Shown: positions 35,152 through 43,718, counted from the stretch's first letter. The stretch: 64,000 bases of DNA from Pseudorhodoferax sp. Leaf265 (GCF_001422365.1 NZ_LMMT01000018.1:1-64000), one strand, 5' to 3'. Numbers and translations: made by a program. The notes: generated by a model not told the origin, from the sequence alone.

Positions 35152-35326
35152 GCGGCCCGGCCATGCACTGCCGCGCCCAGCCCCCGCCGCCCTTCTAGCC
35201 GCGCGCCCGACCTGGGCCGCACTCCGTCTCCGCCCTGTTCGCCGACCCGCGTGGCCGGCGCTGGATGCCTGCGTCCTGCGCCAACGCCCTTGCCCATTTT
35301 TCAACCCCCGCCCCCAAGGAGAAAGC

Positions 35327-36301
35327 ATGAAAAACCTCGTCGCAAGCATCGCCAGGGTCGCCCTGGCCACGGCCTTCGCGGCCCCCGTCCTGGGCTGGGC
35401 CCAGGCCTGGCCGGCCAGGCCGATCCAGCTCGTGATCCCGTTCCCGCCGGGTGGTGCCGTGGACGTGGTGGGCCGGCTCGTGGCCAAGAGCCTGGGCGAG
35501 CGCCTGGGCCAGCCCGTGGTGGCCGACAACCGTGCCGGCGCCGGCACGGTGGTGGGGGCTGTAGTGGCCGCCAACGCCGCGCCCGACGGCTACACGCTGC
35601 TGATCAGCTCGGGCTCGACCTTCACGATCAACCCGGCACTGAACCAGAAGCTGCCCTACGACGCGATCAAGAGCTTCGAGCCGCTGGGCATGACGGCGCG
35701 CGTGCCGTTGATCCTGCTGGCCCATCCCTCGGTGCCGGCCAAGGACTTCGGCCAGTTGCTGGGTGCCGTGCGCGCCGCGCCGGACAAGTTCGTCTACGGC
35801 AGCTTCGGCAACGGCACGACGGGCCACTTTGCCGGCGAGATGCTGTGGGAGCGTGCCGGCGTCAAGCTCACCCACATCCCCTACAAGGGCAGCGCGCCGG
35901 CCATGGCCGACCTGATTGGCGGGCAGATCCCCCTGAGCGTGGACACCGTGGCCGCGGCGCTGCCGCAGCTCAGGGCCGGCAAGGTCAAGGCCATCGCGGT
36001 GCTGGGCGAGAGCCGCGCGCCGCAGCTGCCCCAGGTGCCGACCATTGCCGAGAGCGGCTACCCCGGCTTCGCAGCGGACTCCTGGCTGGCCGTGGTGGCG
36101 CCGCGCGGGCTGCCGGCCGGGGTGCGCAGCGCGCTGCACAAGGCGATTGCCGAGACCGCGGCCGCGGCCGACCTGCAGAAGGGATTGGTGAACAGTGGCC
36201 TGCAGCCGGCCTACGAGCCAGGCGAGGCGGTGGCAGCGCGCATCGAGGAGGAGCTGCCGCGCATGCGCGCGACGGTGTTGCGGGCGGGCATGCAGAACTG
36301 A
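35327..36301 (+). CDS. Bug/TctC-family periplasmic binding protein
   Basis: This 324-residue tripartite-tricarboxylate-type receptor has a signal peptide ending near A-W-A-Q-A, P-I-Q-L-V-I-P-F-P-P-G-G, and the family motif G-T-T-G-H-F-A-G-E-M. Burkholderiales carry many such proteins, usually without linked TctAB membrane genes, as here. The ligand would be a carboxylate. AAGGAG precedes the start. Confidence 0.9.
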   Translation: MKNLVASIARVALATAFAAPVLGWAQAWPARPIQLVIPFPPGGAVDVVGRLVAKSLGERLGQPVVADNRAGAGTVVGAVVAANAAPDGYTLLISSGSTFTINPALNQKLPYDAIKSFEPLGMTARVPLILLAHPSVPAKDFGQLLGAVRAAPDKFVYGSFGNGTTGHFAGEMLWERAGVKLTHIPYKGSAPAMADLIGGQIPLSVDTVAAALPQLRAGKVKAIAVLGESRAPQLPQVPTIAESGYPGFAADSWLAVVAPRGLPAGVRSALHKAIAETAAAADLQKGLVNSGLQPAYEPGEAVAARIEEELPRMRATVLRAGMQN

Positions 36302-36446
36302 GCAGCTTGCACGACCCGGCGCGGAAAGTGACCCGGTGGAGCTTTGCGTTATGAAGCACCATCCGGCGACTGAACGTCGCCCTGCCGAAATTCGCGCGAC
36401 CTTGTCGGCAGTCGGGTCCCGTGCGCAGCGCGCAAGAGCATTCTGA

Positions 36447-36473
36447 AACGACAAAGCCGCCCGAAGGCGGCTC
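36447..36473 (-). terminator. Intrinsic terminator for the DUF4148 gene
   Basis: Read on the minus strand, GCCGCC-TTCG-GGCGGC is followed by a T-rich run (TTTGTCGTTT). It lies about 20 bases past the DUF4148 stop. Confidence 0.75.
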
Positions 36474-36494
36474 GTTGAGCGGGGTGCTGGTGAC

Positions 36495-36806
36495 TCAGAC
36501 TTCGCCGCCAGGCAGTTGACCATGGCGCACGGCGTAGACAGCTTCGGCGCGCACGGCTTCGCGGCTCAGCGTGCTCTTGGCGGTGGCCACGGCGCCAACG
36601 TCGGCACCTTCACCCAATTCAGGCATGGTGCCGTTGCGCTCGGCCTGCAGGACTTCGGCGCGCACGGCTTCGCGGGTCAGCCCGCTCACGGTGGTGGAGA
36701 CCTGGGGCACGTAGCCGACCTCACCGCCAACGAAGTCAGCGGCGAAGCTGGGAGCAGCGGCGAAACCGGCAGCTGCGATCAGGGCGGAAGCGACGAACTT
36801 GTTCAT
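36495..36806 (-). CDS. Secreted DUF4148 protein
   Basis: This 103-residue protein has a signal peptide (M-N-K-F-V-A-S-A...P-S-F-A-A) and then two copies of the DUF4148 unit, L-T-R-E-A-V-R-A-E-V and L-S-R-E-A-V-R-A-E-A. It is expected in the periplasm. The family is abundant in Burkholderiales; its function is unknown. It ends at a clear terminator. Confidence 0.88.
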   Translation of the reverse strand: MNKFVASALIAAAGFAAAPSFAADFVGGEVGYVPQVSTTVSGLTREAVRAEVLQAERNGTMPELGEGADVGAVATAKSTLSREAVRAEAVYAVRHGQLPGGEV

Positions 36807-37110
36807 GGTGAATTCCTTTCGGTGATGGATGCGACTTGCTCAATCGGCGCGACAAGACACCGTGTCTGCCGCGTCTCGATGAGGCGTTTGTTGTGCGTCT
36901 CATCGATGGCTCCATTGTCGAAGTCGCGCCCCGAAAGAAAAACCGGGCACCGGGCAAAGGATCGTTTCCGCGATCAGAACAATCGTGCGGCGGACTCCTA
37001 CGCGCCGGCTACGGCGACGGAAAAAGACGACGTTGGCAGTGGTGCGAATCCCGCACGTCCGAGACGATGAGCAACGTAGCTTGTCGGTCTTCAACCGACA
37101 GGAGACCTTC
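36807..37110. other. Divergent intergenic region with hairpins
   Basis: No gene is seen. The stretch serves two divergent stress-type genes. It has CGATGAG facing CTCATCG near 36875-36904, and TGTCGGT-CTTCA-ACCGACA at 37082-37100. The second hairpin ends exactly at the ribosome binding site of the next gene. Confidence 0.5.
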
Positions 37111-37569
37111 ATGGAAGAACGGAGCAAGACTGGCACGGCCGCTGTCATGGGCAGCGTCGCTGGCGGGGTGGCCGGCGGGGCGGCGGCAGGCGCGGCTGTC
37201 GGCGGGATGACCGGTCCGGTCGGTGCTGCTCTCGGTGCGGCAGTCGGTGCGGTCGTCGGTGCAGTGGCCGGCAAGTCGATCAAGATCGATCCGGTTGCCG
37301 AGGACACCTACTGGCGCGACAACCGCAGCACCCGCACCGATGCAGCCGGGGCCCACGACGACCAGTACGGCGCCAGGGCGCACCGGAAGTACCCGGACCG
37401 GACCTTCGACGCGCTCGAGCCGGAACTTGGCAGCGGTTGGGCCAGCTCGCGCACGGGCTCGTCGCTGGACTGGGACAAGGCCCGCCATGCCTCCCGCGAA
37501 GCCGGGCAGCGGCTGAGCGACAGGGCCGAGCGCGCCGTACCCGGCGAATCGGACAGCGACGGGGAGTAG
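37111..37569 (+). CDS. Glycine-zipper membrane-associated protein
   Basis: The 152-residue product has an N-terminal glycine zipper (about residues 10-55, repeated G-x-x-x-G and A-V-G pairs such as G-G-V-A-G-G-A-A-A-G-A) that could insert in a membrane as a hairpin. A hydrophilic, charged C-terminal half contains Y-W-R-D-N-R and Y-P-D-R-T-F. Similar proteins are annotated as stress or outer-membrane-lipoprotein-like, but no specific role is known. AGGAGA lies just before the start, next to a hairpin. Confidence 0.75.
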   Translation: MEERSKTGTAAVMGSVAGGVAGGAAAGAAVGGMTGPVGAALGAAVGAVVGAVAGKSIKIDPVAEDTYWRDNRSTRTDAAGAHDDQYGARAHRKYPDRTFDALEPELGSGWASSRTGSSLDWDKARHASREAGQRLSDRAERAVPGESDSDGE

Positions 37570-37581
37570 CACCCAACAGAA

Positions 37582-37601
37582 AACGGGCCGTGGGGCCCGT
37601 T
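37582..37601 (-). terminator. Terminator between convergent stress genes
   Basis: AACGGGCC-GTGG-GGCCCGTT forms an eight-base-pair stem. On the minus strand it is followed by TT and a T-rich run, ending the DUF3606 transcript. It may work weakly for the plus-strand gene as well. Confidence 0.7.
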
Positions 37602-37621
37602 CTCCCTGGTGGACGGCCGAA

Positions 37622-37846
37622 TCACTCAGCGGCTTCCACGCGGTCGTCGTTGGTCGTGCTCCGGCTGCCCTTCAGATGCAACTCCACATCGCCAGCCAAG
37701 TCGCCGACCTTTCCGACGGCCTCGCGGATCTGGTCCTGGCTGACGTTCAGGCGTTCGGCCCAGGTGCGCAGCGCTTCATCCGAGTTGGAGTCGATACGGT
37801 CGGCGCCAGTTGCGTTGGGTGCAAGGTTGATGTCTTCGTTGCCCAT
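37622..37846 (-). CDS. DUF3606 protein
   Basis: The 74-residue acidic protein contains a helical L-R-T-W-A-E-R-L-N-V-S-Q-D-Q-I-R-E-A-V-G-K-V-G, the DUF3606 core, which predicts a small helix-turn-helix-like fold. Function is unknown. It lies 11 bases after the disordered Gln-rich protein gene. Confidence 0.82.
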   Translation of the reverse strand: MGNEDINLAPNATGADRIDSNSDEALRTWAERLNVSQDQIREAVGKVGDLAGDVELHLKGSRSTTNDDRVEAAE

Positions 37847-37857
37847 CGTTCAGTGCC

Positions 37858-38091
37858 TCACTTCGACTTGCTGCCGCTGGATGGTTGGTTCGGGTTGTCG
37901 CCCTGGGTCATGCCGGGCGGGTGGCCTTTCTGGCCTTGCTGGCCCGACTGCTTACCGGCATCCTGCTGCTGTTGGCCCTGAGGCTTGCCGCCCTGACCTT
38001 GTTGGCCGGCCTGGTTCGGCTGCGACTGGTTGTGCTGGGCCGACTTGTCTTGGTTGGTGCCGCTGGTTGACTGGTTGGGTTGGTTCGCCAT
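37858..38091 (-). CDS. Low-complexity Gln/Gly/Asn-rich protein
   Basis: The 77-residue product begins M-A-N-Q-P-N-Q-S-T-S-G-T and is made almost only of Q, G, N, S, P and K. It has no folded core and is expected to be disordered and very soluble, like desiccation or stress hydrophilins. AGGAG precedes ATG 38091, which is better supported than an upstream in-frame ATG at 38145. Confidence 0.65.
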   Translation of the reverse strand: MANQPNQSTSGTNQDKSAQHNQSQPNQAGQQGQGGKPQGQQQQDAGKQSGQQGQKGHPPGMTQGDNPNQPSSGSKSK

Positions 38092-38214
38092 TTGCGTCTC
38101 CTGTGTGCTGAGCGACATGCTCAGTGTCCAAGGTACGCCGATCAAAATGACGCTGGGTCCTCGAGGGGCCCGCTCCGGCGTAGGAAGACGCGCTGTGGAG
38201 CCCCTCGATGGCGA

Positions 38215-38616
38215 TCAGCCCTTCATGCGCTTGATTTCGACCTTCGCTGCTTCATGCTGCGCCTTTGCCTGCTGTTCGCACGCGTCCTTGGCGTTGCCGT
38301 TCATGTCGTCGCACTTCTCCTTCGCGACTTCATAGCTCATTTCGGCCTTCGCTTCCGCGACCTTCTTGGCGTTGCCGTTGGACGGCTTGTAGTTCTGCTC
38401 CAGCTCCGCCTTGGCTACGTTCTCCATGCCCTTGGCTTCCTTCTCGCACACGTCCTTGGCGTTGTCCTTCAAGGTGTCGCACTTGGCCTTGGCCACCTTG
38501 TAGTCCGCCGAGATCTTCTCCTTGGCGACGTTGTATTCGTCCTTGGTCATCGCGTTTGCGCCCGTCGCGGCGAAGACGCTGCCAGCCAGGGCGATCCAGA
38601 GAAGATGCTTTTTCAT
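38215..38616 (-). CDS. Secreted helical-repeat protein
   Basis: The 133-residue protein has a signal peptide (M-K-K-H-L-L-W-I-A-L-A...A-N-A) and then Lys/Ala/Glu-rich helical repeats with regularly spaced cysteines: K-A-K-C-D, D-V-C-E-K, E-K-C-D-D and D-A-C-E-Q. Four cysteines in pairs could form disulfides in a periplasmic coiled structure. It resembles envelope-stress proteins common in Burkholderiales. Function is unknown. Confidence 0.78.
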   Translation of the reverse strand: MKKHLLWIALAGSVFAATGANAMTKDEYNVAKEKISADYKVAKAKCDTLKDNAKDVCEKEAKGMENVAKAELEQNYKPSNGNAKKVAEAKAEMSYEVAKEKCDDMNGNAKDACEQQAKAQHEAAKVEIKRMKG

Positions 38617-39047
38617 GATGTGTCCTTCGGAAGTTTGACGTTGCGGTGTAGTCGGTCTGCCGAGCGCTGTGTGTGTTGTGGCGTCCGGTGAAGCGACTGT
38701 CCGGCACCCGCTTTCCCACGGCGGTAGGACGCCGCCCCATGGTCCGATAGGCTGCCCTGTGATCTGCGCGTGGTCGGAATCGACCGGCCGTCCTGCAAGC
38801 CATCTTCGCGGTCGCTCGCGTGGTCGGGCCAGTGGCAGGCACAGGTGCCTCGTGCCCGGCGGCCCATTGGTGGGCCAGCCGTCGGGTGGGGAAGGTGCGC
38901 GACAGGACAGGATGCCCTGCCCGGCGAATCTTGGCTTGGAAGCTGGTACGGCCGGCGCTGTCCGTCCGCTTGCTGATGCTTGCCGTCTGTGGGTCCCACA
39001 GTTGTCCCGCCAGAGGCGAGACGGGTGCCACAGGGCGCTCGATTCGG
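38617..39047. other. 431-base gap without recognisable gene
   Basis: Frames on both strands overlap each other and lack start signals. The gap separates the helical-repeat protein gene from tRNA-Ala. I see no hairpin strong enough to call an RNA gene. Confidence 0.45.
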
Positions 39048-39123
<76 letters not shown>

Positions 39124-39185
39124 ACGGCGGCCGGATTCTAGTACCGACGCGTGACAACGTGCAGCCATGGTGTCCAATCCCGGCC

Positions 39186-39404
39186 ATGGATGCCCAAGAC
39201 CCCCTATCGCGGCGGCTCGACGCGCTGGAACTCAAGGCCTGCGAGGCCGAAGACCTGTTGGACGAGCTGAACCTGACCGTGTACCGCCAGCAGCAGCAGA
39301 TCGATGCACTGGCGCGCCAGCTCGAAGCGCTGCGGCTGCAACAGCCCGACCCAAGCGCCGCCGGCGCCCGCAACCTGCGCGACGAGTTGCCGCCGCACTA
39401 CTGA
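39186..39404 (+). CDS. slyX: SlyX family protein
   Basis: The 72-residue protein has a heptad coiled-coil with L-E-L-K, L-N-L-T-V-Y-R-Q-Q-Q-Q-I and L-R-L-Q-Q, and ends in the SlyX tail L-P-P-H-Y. SlyX is a small coiled-coil protein of unknown role. The frame opens at 39159, but ATG 39186 fits the family start. Confidence 0.88.
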   Translation: MDAQDPLSRRLDALELKACEAEDLLDELNLTVYRQQQQIDALARQLEALRLQQPDPSAAGARNLRDELPPHY

Positions 39405-40330
39405 CCGCGCGCATGGGCGGCGTTCAGGCAATCCTGGAACAGCAGCGCCGCCCGCGACGGCTGGGGTGAGCGCCGCAGCAGGCTCACGAACTGGCAGGCG
39501 TAGGAGAAGCGCTCGGGCGCCACGGCCTGCATGAGGCCCTTGGCGACGAAGCCGGCCGCGTAGTGGTCGGGCAGGAAACCCAGGAAGCAGCCCGACAGCA
39601 CCAGCGTGGCGATGGCCTCCTGGTCGTAGCCGCTGGCCCGGCGCACCAGCCGTTCCTGGTGGCTCAGCTCCATGTTGGGCGAGTGGTAGCCCAGGCCGGC
39701 GAACGGGTACTGGCGCAGCCGCGCCCAGCTGAGGCTGGTGTGCGCCGCGCCGAACAGCGCATGCGCGCGGCCGCAGTACAGCAGCATGGTCTCGCCGAAG
39801 AGCTCGGTGTAGCGCAGGCTGCGCGAGGTCCGGTGCGCGGGGATGATGCCCAGCGCGAAGCGGCCGTCGATCACGCCGCGTTCGATCTCGTTGATGGAGG
39901 CCACGTGCAGGCTGGGCTGCACCTCGGGCGCCTGGGCGCGGAACAGCGCGATGGCCTCGGCGATGCGGGCCTGCGGGTTGGTGGCGGTCTTGTCGAACAC
40001 GGCCAGTTCCAGCGCGCCGCCCATGCGGCCGTGGATGTCGTCGATGCCGCTGCGGAACACGTCCACCGAGGCCAGCAGGCGCTGGGTCTCGTCGTAGACG
40101 CGCTGGCCTTCCTCGGTCAGCGCGAAGCCGGCCCGGCCGCGCCGGCACAGCACCAGGCCCAATCGCGTCTCCAGGTCCTTGATGTGGCGGCTGATGGTGG
40201 AGGTGCCGATGTTGAGCTCCAGTTCGGCCGCCGTCATGCCGCCGCACTGCACCACGCTGCGGAACACCTTGAGCAGACGCAGGTCCATGTCGTCGAGCTG
40301 GCCCAGCACGGCACGGTTCTTCACTTTCAT
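39398..40330 (-). CDS. LysR-family regulator divergent from omega-aminotransferase
   Basis: The 310-residue LysR protein has an HTH with L-L-K-V-F-R-S-V-V-Q-C-G-G-M-T-A-A-E and an effector domain (about 105-300). It is divergent from the aminotransferase gene with only 90 bases between, which include a TTGAT-AC-ATCAA palindrome. Its likely role is control of that gene, with beta-alanine or another amine as effector; this is inferred from position. Confidence 0.88.
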   Translation of the reverse strand: MKVKNRAVLGQLDDMDLRLLKVFRSVVQCGGMTAAELELNIGTSTISRHIKDLETRLGLVLCRRGRAGFALTEEGQRVYDETQRLLASVDVFRSGIDDIHGRMGGALELAVFDKTATNPQARIAEAIALFRAQAPEVQPSLHVASINEIERGVIDGRFALGIIPAHRTSRSLRYTELFGETMLLYCGRAHALFGAAHTSLSWARLRQYPFAGLGYHSPNMELSHQERLVRRASGYDQEAIATLVLSGCFLGFLPDHYAAGFVAKGLMQAVAPERFSYACQFVSLLRRSPQPSRAALLFQDCLNAAHARGQ

Positions 40331-40347
40331 GAATCGTCAACTGAAGT

Positions 40348-40359
40348 TTGATACATCAA
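40348..40359. promoter_or_regulatory. Candidate LysR operator before aminotransferase gene
   Basis: TTGATACATCAA is a perfect five-base inverted repeat with a two-base centre. With the T at 40347 it fits T-N11-A. It lies in the divergent promoter region. Confidence 0.5.
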
Positions 40360-40420
40360 CATTGTCCAAGAGATGGCGGTGCCGAACAATGCGGCTTTTC
40401 CAACCATTCCTGGAGCCGCC

Positions 40421-41770
40421 ATGACCGTGCTGTCCGCGCCGCAGACCCAAGCCCCCCACACCGACGCCGCCTGGCTGGACGCGCACTGGATGCCGTTCAC
40501 CGGCAACCGCAACTTCAAGGCCGATCCGCGCATGGTCGTGGGCGCCAAGGGCGCCTACTTCACCGATGGCGACGGCCGCAAGATCTTCGACGGCCTGTCG
40601 GGCCTGTGGTGCACGGGCCTGGGCCATGGCCGGGCCGAGATCAACGAGGCCGTGGCGCGCCAGATCGCCACGCTGGACTACGCGCCGGCCTTCCAGTTCG
40701 GCCACCCGGGCTCGTTCGCGCTGGCCAACAAGATCAAGGAACTGACGCCCGCAGGGCTGGACTACGTGTTCTTCGCGGGCTCGGGCTCGGAAGCCGCCGA
40801 CACCTCGCTCAAGATGGCGCGCGCCTACTGGCGCACCAAGGGCCAGGCCGGCAAGACGCGCCTGATCGGCCGCGAGAAGGGCTACCACGGCGTGAACTTC
40901 GGCGGCATCTCGGTCGGCGGCATGGTCGGCAACCGCAAGGCCTTCGGCCAGACCATCGAGGCCGACCACCTGCCGCACACGCAGCTGGCCGCCAACGCCT
41001 TCACGCGCGGCATCCCGGAGACCGGCGCCGAGCTGGCCGACCGTCTGCTGGACATCATCGCGCTGCACGACGCCTCGACCATCGCGGCCGTGATCGTCGA
41101 GCCGTTCTCGGGCTCGGCCGGCGTGGTGGTGCCGCCCAAGGGCTACCTGCAGCGCCTGCGCGACATCTGCACGGCCAACAACATCCTGCTGGTCTTCGAC
41201 GAGGTCATCACCGGTTTCGGCCGCTGCGGCGCGATGACGGGTGCCGAGTTCTTCGGCGTCACGCCGGACATCATGAACATCGCCAAGCAGGTGACCAACG
41301 GCACGCAGCCGCTGGGCGCCGTGGTCGCCAGCAAGGAGATCTACGACACGTTCATGGCGGCCGGCGGCCCCGAGTACATGGTGGAGTTCCCGCACGGCTA
41401 CACCTACTCGGCGCATCCGGTGGCCTGCGCCGCCGGCCTGGCCGCGCTGGAACTGCTGCAGGCCGAGGACGGCGTGGGCCGCGTGAAGGCGCTGGCACCG
41501 CACTTCGAGCAGGCCGTGCACAGCCTCAAGGGCGCCAAGCATGTGCTGGACATCCGCAACATCGGCCTGGCTGCGGGCCTGACGATCGCACCGGCGCCGG
41601 GCGAGCCGGCCAAGCGGCCTTACGAGATCGCCATGGCGATGTGGAAGAAGGGCTTCTACGTGCGCTACGGCGGCGACACCATCCAGCTGGCACCTCCCTT
41701 CATCAGCGAGAAGGCCGAGATCGACCGGCTGGTGAACGCGCTGTCGGACGCGCTGGGCGAAGTGGCCTGA
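40421..41770 (+). CDS. Omega-amino acid:pyruvate aminotransferase (class III)
   Basis: The 449-residue PLP enzyme is of the beta-alanine:pyruvate transaminase type. It contains H-W-M-P-F-T-G-N-R, the phosphate-binding G-S-G-S-E-A-A-D-T, D-E-V-I-T-G-F-G-R and cofactor Lys in N-I-A-K-Q-V-T-N-G. It would move the amino group of beta-alanine or another omega-amino acid or amine to pyruvate. ATG 40421 with GGAG upstream is preferred over an ATG at 40373. A strong terminator follows. Confidence 0.92.
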   Translation: MTVLSAPQTQAPHTDAAWLDAHWMPFTGNRNFKADPRMVVGAKGAYFTDGDGRKIFDGLSGLWCTGLGHGRAEINEAVARQIATLDYAPAFQFGHPGSFALANKIKELTPAGLDYVFFAGSGSEAADTSLKMARAYWRTKGQAGKTRLIGREKGYHGVNFGGISVGGMVGNRKAFGQTIEADHLPHTQLAANAFTRGIPETGAELADRLLDIIALHDASTIAAVIVEPFSGSAGVVVPPKGYLQRLRDICTANNILLVFDEVITGFGRCGAMTGAEFFGVTPDIMNIAKQVTNGTQPLGAVVASKEIYDTFMAAGGPEYMVEFPHGYTYSAHPVACAAGLAALELLQAEDGVGRVKALAPHFEQAVHSLKGAKHVLDIRNIGLAAGLTIAPAPGEPAKRPYEIAMAMWKKGFYVRYGGDTIQLAPPFISEKAEIDRLVNALSDALGEVA

Positions 41771-41790
41771 GCGGTCCGCACAACAGCGGG

Positions 41791-41815
41791 AAGGGCCTTC
41801 GGGCCCTTTTTTTTT
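41791..41815. terminator. Bidirectional terminator between aminotransferase and metW genes
   Basis: AAGGGCC-TTCG-GGCCCTT is followed by a run of eight or nine T. Read from the other strand it ends the metX-metW transcript with its own T-rich side. Confidence 0.88.
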
Positions 41816-41820
41816 GGGGC

Positions 41821-42405
41821 TCAACCGCGCTCGAAGTGGAACAGCGCGGTGGACGCGCGCGCGTTCGGGAACGCGCGGATCTCCAGGCCCGCCTGCAGAC
41901 CGAAGGCGTCCAGGATCCTGAGGCCGTTCTTGCGCGCCAGCACCCCGAAGTCCTTGAAGGTGCCGACACGGATGTTGGGCGTGTCGTACCACTGGTAGGG
42001 CAGGCGGCGCGTGACGGGCATGCGCCCGCGCAGCACCGACAGCCGGTTCGGCCAGTGGGCGAAGTTGGGGAAGGCCACGATGCCGCGCCGGCCCACGCGC
42101 GCGGTCTCGCGCAGCATGGTCTCGGCGTTGCGCAGGTGCTGCAGCGTGTCGATCTGCAGCACCACGTCGAAGCTGGCGTCGTCGAACATCGCCAGGCCTT
42201 CTTCGAGGTTGAGCTGGATCACGTCGACGCCGCGCTGCACGCAGGCGAGCACGTTGGCGTCGGCGATCTCGATGCCGTAGCCCGTGCAGCCGCGCGTGGC
42301 CCGCAGGTGCGCCAGCAGCGCGCCGTCGCCGCAGCCCAGGTCGAGCACGCGCGCACCCTGCGGCACGAGCCGTGCGATGGTCTCCATGGTCGACTGGTCG
42401 CTCAT
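41821..42405 (-). CDS. metW: MetW methionine biosynthesis protein
   Basis: The 194-residue protein has a methyltransferase-like SAM fold: V-L-D-L-G-C-G-D-G near residue 20, G-Y-G-I-E-I, and L-Q-H-L-R-N, continuing to [10 protein letters not shown] typical of MetW. In many Proteobacteria MetW is encoded with MetX and is needed for full homoserine acylation. It overlaps metX by ATGA. Confidence 0.93.
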   Translation of the reverse strand: MSDQSTMETIARLVPQGARVLDLGCGDGALLAHLRATRGCTGYGIEIADANVLACVQRGVDVIQLNLEEGLAMFDDASFDVVLQIDTLQHLRNAETMLRETARVGRRGIVAFPNFAHWPNRLSVLRGRMPVTRRLPYQWYDTPNIRVGTFKDFGVLARKNGLRILDAFGLQAGLEIRAFPNARASTALFHFERG

Positions 42406-43535
42406 GCCGTGGCTCCTTCGCTGGCGATGCGCGCGAAGTAGGCGCGCACCACGTTCAGGTAGCGCGCGTCGTCGAGCAGGAAGGCGTCGTGCCCATGGGG
42501 CGCATCGATCTCCGCGTAGCTGACGGCGCGCTTGTTGTCGAGCAGGGCCTGCACGATCTCGCGGCTGCGCGCCGGGGCGAAGCGCCAGTCGGTCGTGAAG
42601 CTCACGAGCAGGAATTTGGCCTGGGTCTGCGCCAGGGCCTGCTGCAGGCTGCCGCCGTGGGCCCGCGCGGGATCGAAGTAGTCGAGCGCGCGCGTGATCA
42701 GCAGGTAGGTGTTGGCGTCGAAGTACTCGCTGAACTTGTCGCCCTGGTAGCGCAGGTAGCTCTCGATCTGGAACTCGACGTCCTGGGTGCTGTACTTCAG
42801 GTCGATGCCCTCGCGCAACTGGCGCCCGAACTTCTCGTTCATGACGTCGTCGCTGAGGTAGGTGATGTGCCCGATCATGCGGGCGATGCGCAGCCCGCGC
42901 TTGGGCACCACGCCCTGGGCATAGAAATGGCCGCCGTGGAAATCGGGGTCGGTCACGATGGCGCGGCGCGCCACCTCGTTGAAGGCTATGTTCTCGGCGT
43001 TGAGGTTGGGCGCGCTGGCCACCACCACGGCATGGCGCACGCGCTCGGGGTAGCGCAGGCTCCAGCACAGGGCCTGCATGCCGCCCAGGCTGCCGCCCAT
43101 CACGGCGGCCAGCTGGCGGATGCCCAGCGCGTCGAGCAGCCGGGCCTGGGCATCGACCCAGTCTTCCACCGTGACGACCGGGAAATCGGCGCCGTAGACG
43201 CGGCCCGTGTCCGGGTTCACGTGCATGGGGCCGGTGGAGCCGAAGCACGAGCCCAGGTTGTTCACGCCGATCACGAAGAAGCGGTCGGTGTCCACCGGCT
43301 TGCCGGGGCCGATCATGTTGTCCCACCAGCCCTCGGACCGGGGCTGGCCTTCGTAGACCCCCGCGACATGGTGCGAGGCGTTGAGCGCGTGGCAGATCAG
43401 CACGGCGTTGCTCTTGTCCGCGTTGAGCCGGCCGTAGGTCTCGTAGCTGAGCGCGTAGTCGCGGATGGCCGCGCCGCTCTGCAGCGGCAGCGGCTGGCTG
43501 AACGGCATGGATTGGGGATGCGCGATGAGTGGCAT
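42402..43535 (-). CDS. metX: Homoserine O-acyltransferase (MetX)
   Basis: The 377-residue alpha/beta hydrolase-fold acyltransferase activates homoserine for methionine synthesis. Nucleophile Ser is in M-G-G-S-L-G-G and catalytic His in H-G-H-D-A-F-L. Other family marks are H-A-L-N-A-S-H-H and G-P-G-K-P-V-D-T. Acetyl versus succinyl donor cannot be read with confidence. ATG 43535 was chosen because residues upstream of it are translated riboswitch and terminator. MetX and MetW are one operon controlled by the leader at 43540-43669. Confidence 0.92.
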   Translation of the reverse strand: MPLIAHPQSMPFSQPLPLQSGAAIRDYALSYETYGRLNADKSNAVLICHALNASHHVAGVYEGQPRSEGWWDNMIGPGKPVDTDRFFVIGVNNLGSCFGSTGPMHVNPDTGRVYGADFPVVTVEDWVDAQARLLDALGIRQLAAVMGGSLGGMQALCWSLRYPERVRHAVVVASAPNLNAENIAFNEVARRAIVTDPDFHGGHFYAQGVVPKRGLRIARMIGHITYLSDDVMNEKFGRQLREGIDLKYSTQDVEFQIESYLRYQGDKFSEYFDANTYLLITRALDYFDPARAHGGSLQQALAQTQAKFLLVSFTTDWRFAPARSREIVQALLDNKRAVSYAEIDAPHGHDAFLLDDARYLNVVRAYFARIASEGATA

Positions 43536-43539
43536 GGAC

Positions 43540-43582
43540 GCAAAAACAAAAAACCCGGCTCGCTGAACAACGAAGCCGGGTT
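43540..43582 (-). terminator. Regulated intrinsic terminator in the metX leader
   Basis: On the minus strand AACCCGGCT and AGCCGGGTT (nine pairs, 13-base loop) are followed by a long T-rich run ending just before the metX start. It sits directly behind the SAM-II aptamer and is its likely expression platform. Confidence 0.85.
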
Positions 43583-43589
43583 GGGGGCG

Positions 43590-43656
43590 TCCGTGTTTAG
43601 CTGCATTTCGGAACTCGGGGGTTCCGGCGCCCGCAATCTGGAACAAATCGGCGCAG
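43590..43656 (-). promoter_or_regulatory. SAM-II riboswitch aptamer upstream of metX
   Basis: Read on the minus strand, the leader contains GCGCC (start of P1), GATTTG, a CC, GATTGC, GGCGC (end of P1), an inserted hairpin GGAAC...GTTCC, and then GAAATGCAGCTAAACA. This order matches the SAM-II (SAM_alpha, metA-type) consensus, in which P1 encloses a GAUUU loop and the 3' strand A-A-A-U-G-x-A-G-C-U-A-A-A folds back as a pseudoknot. A terminator and metX follow directly. The expected logic is S-adenosylmethionine binding switching off metX-metW. Confidence 0.85.
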
Positions 43657-43663
43657 GGCGGCC

Positions 43664-43669
43664 AGTATA
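43664..43669 (-). promoter_or_regulatory. -10 element of the metX promoter
   Basis: TATACT on the minus strand lies about seven bases before the start of the aptamer, so transcription would begin at the riboswitch. A convincing -35 is not evident. Confidence 0.5.
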
Positions 43670-43718
43670 GGCCAAGCCGGCGCGGCCTCCCCAGACCGCC
43701 GCCGGCACGCAGAAACGG

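Noticed and set aside
38161-38210. Complementary arms TCGAGGGGC/GCCCCTCGA after the helical-repeat gene
   Set aside because: The spacing is about 30 bases and no T run follows on either strand, so I did not call a terminator.
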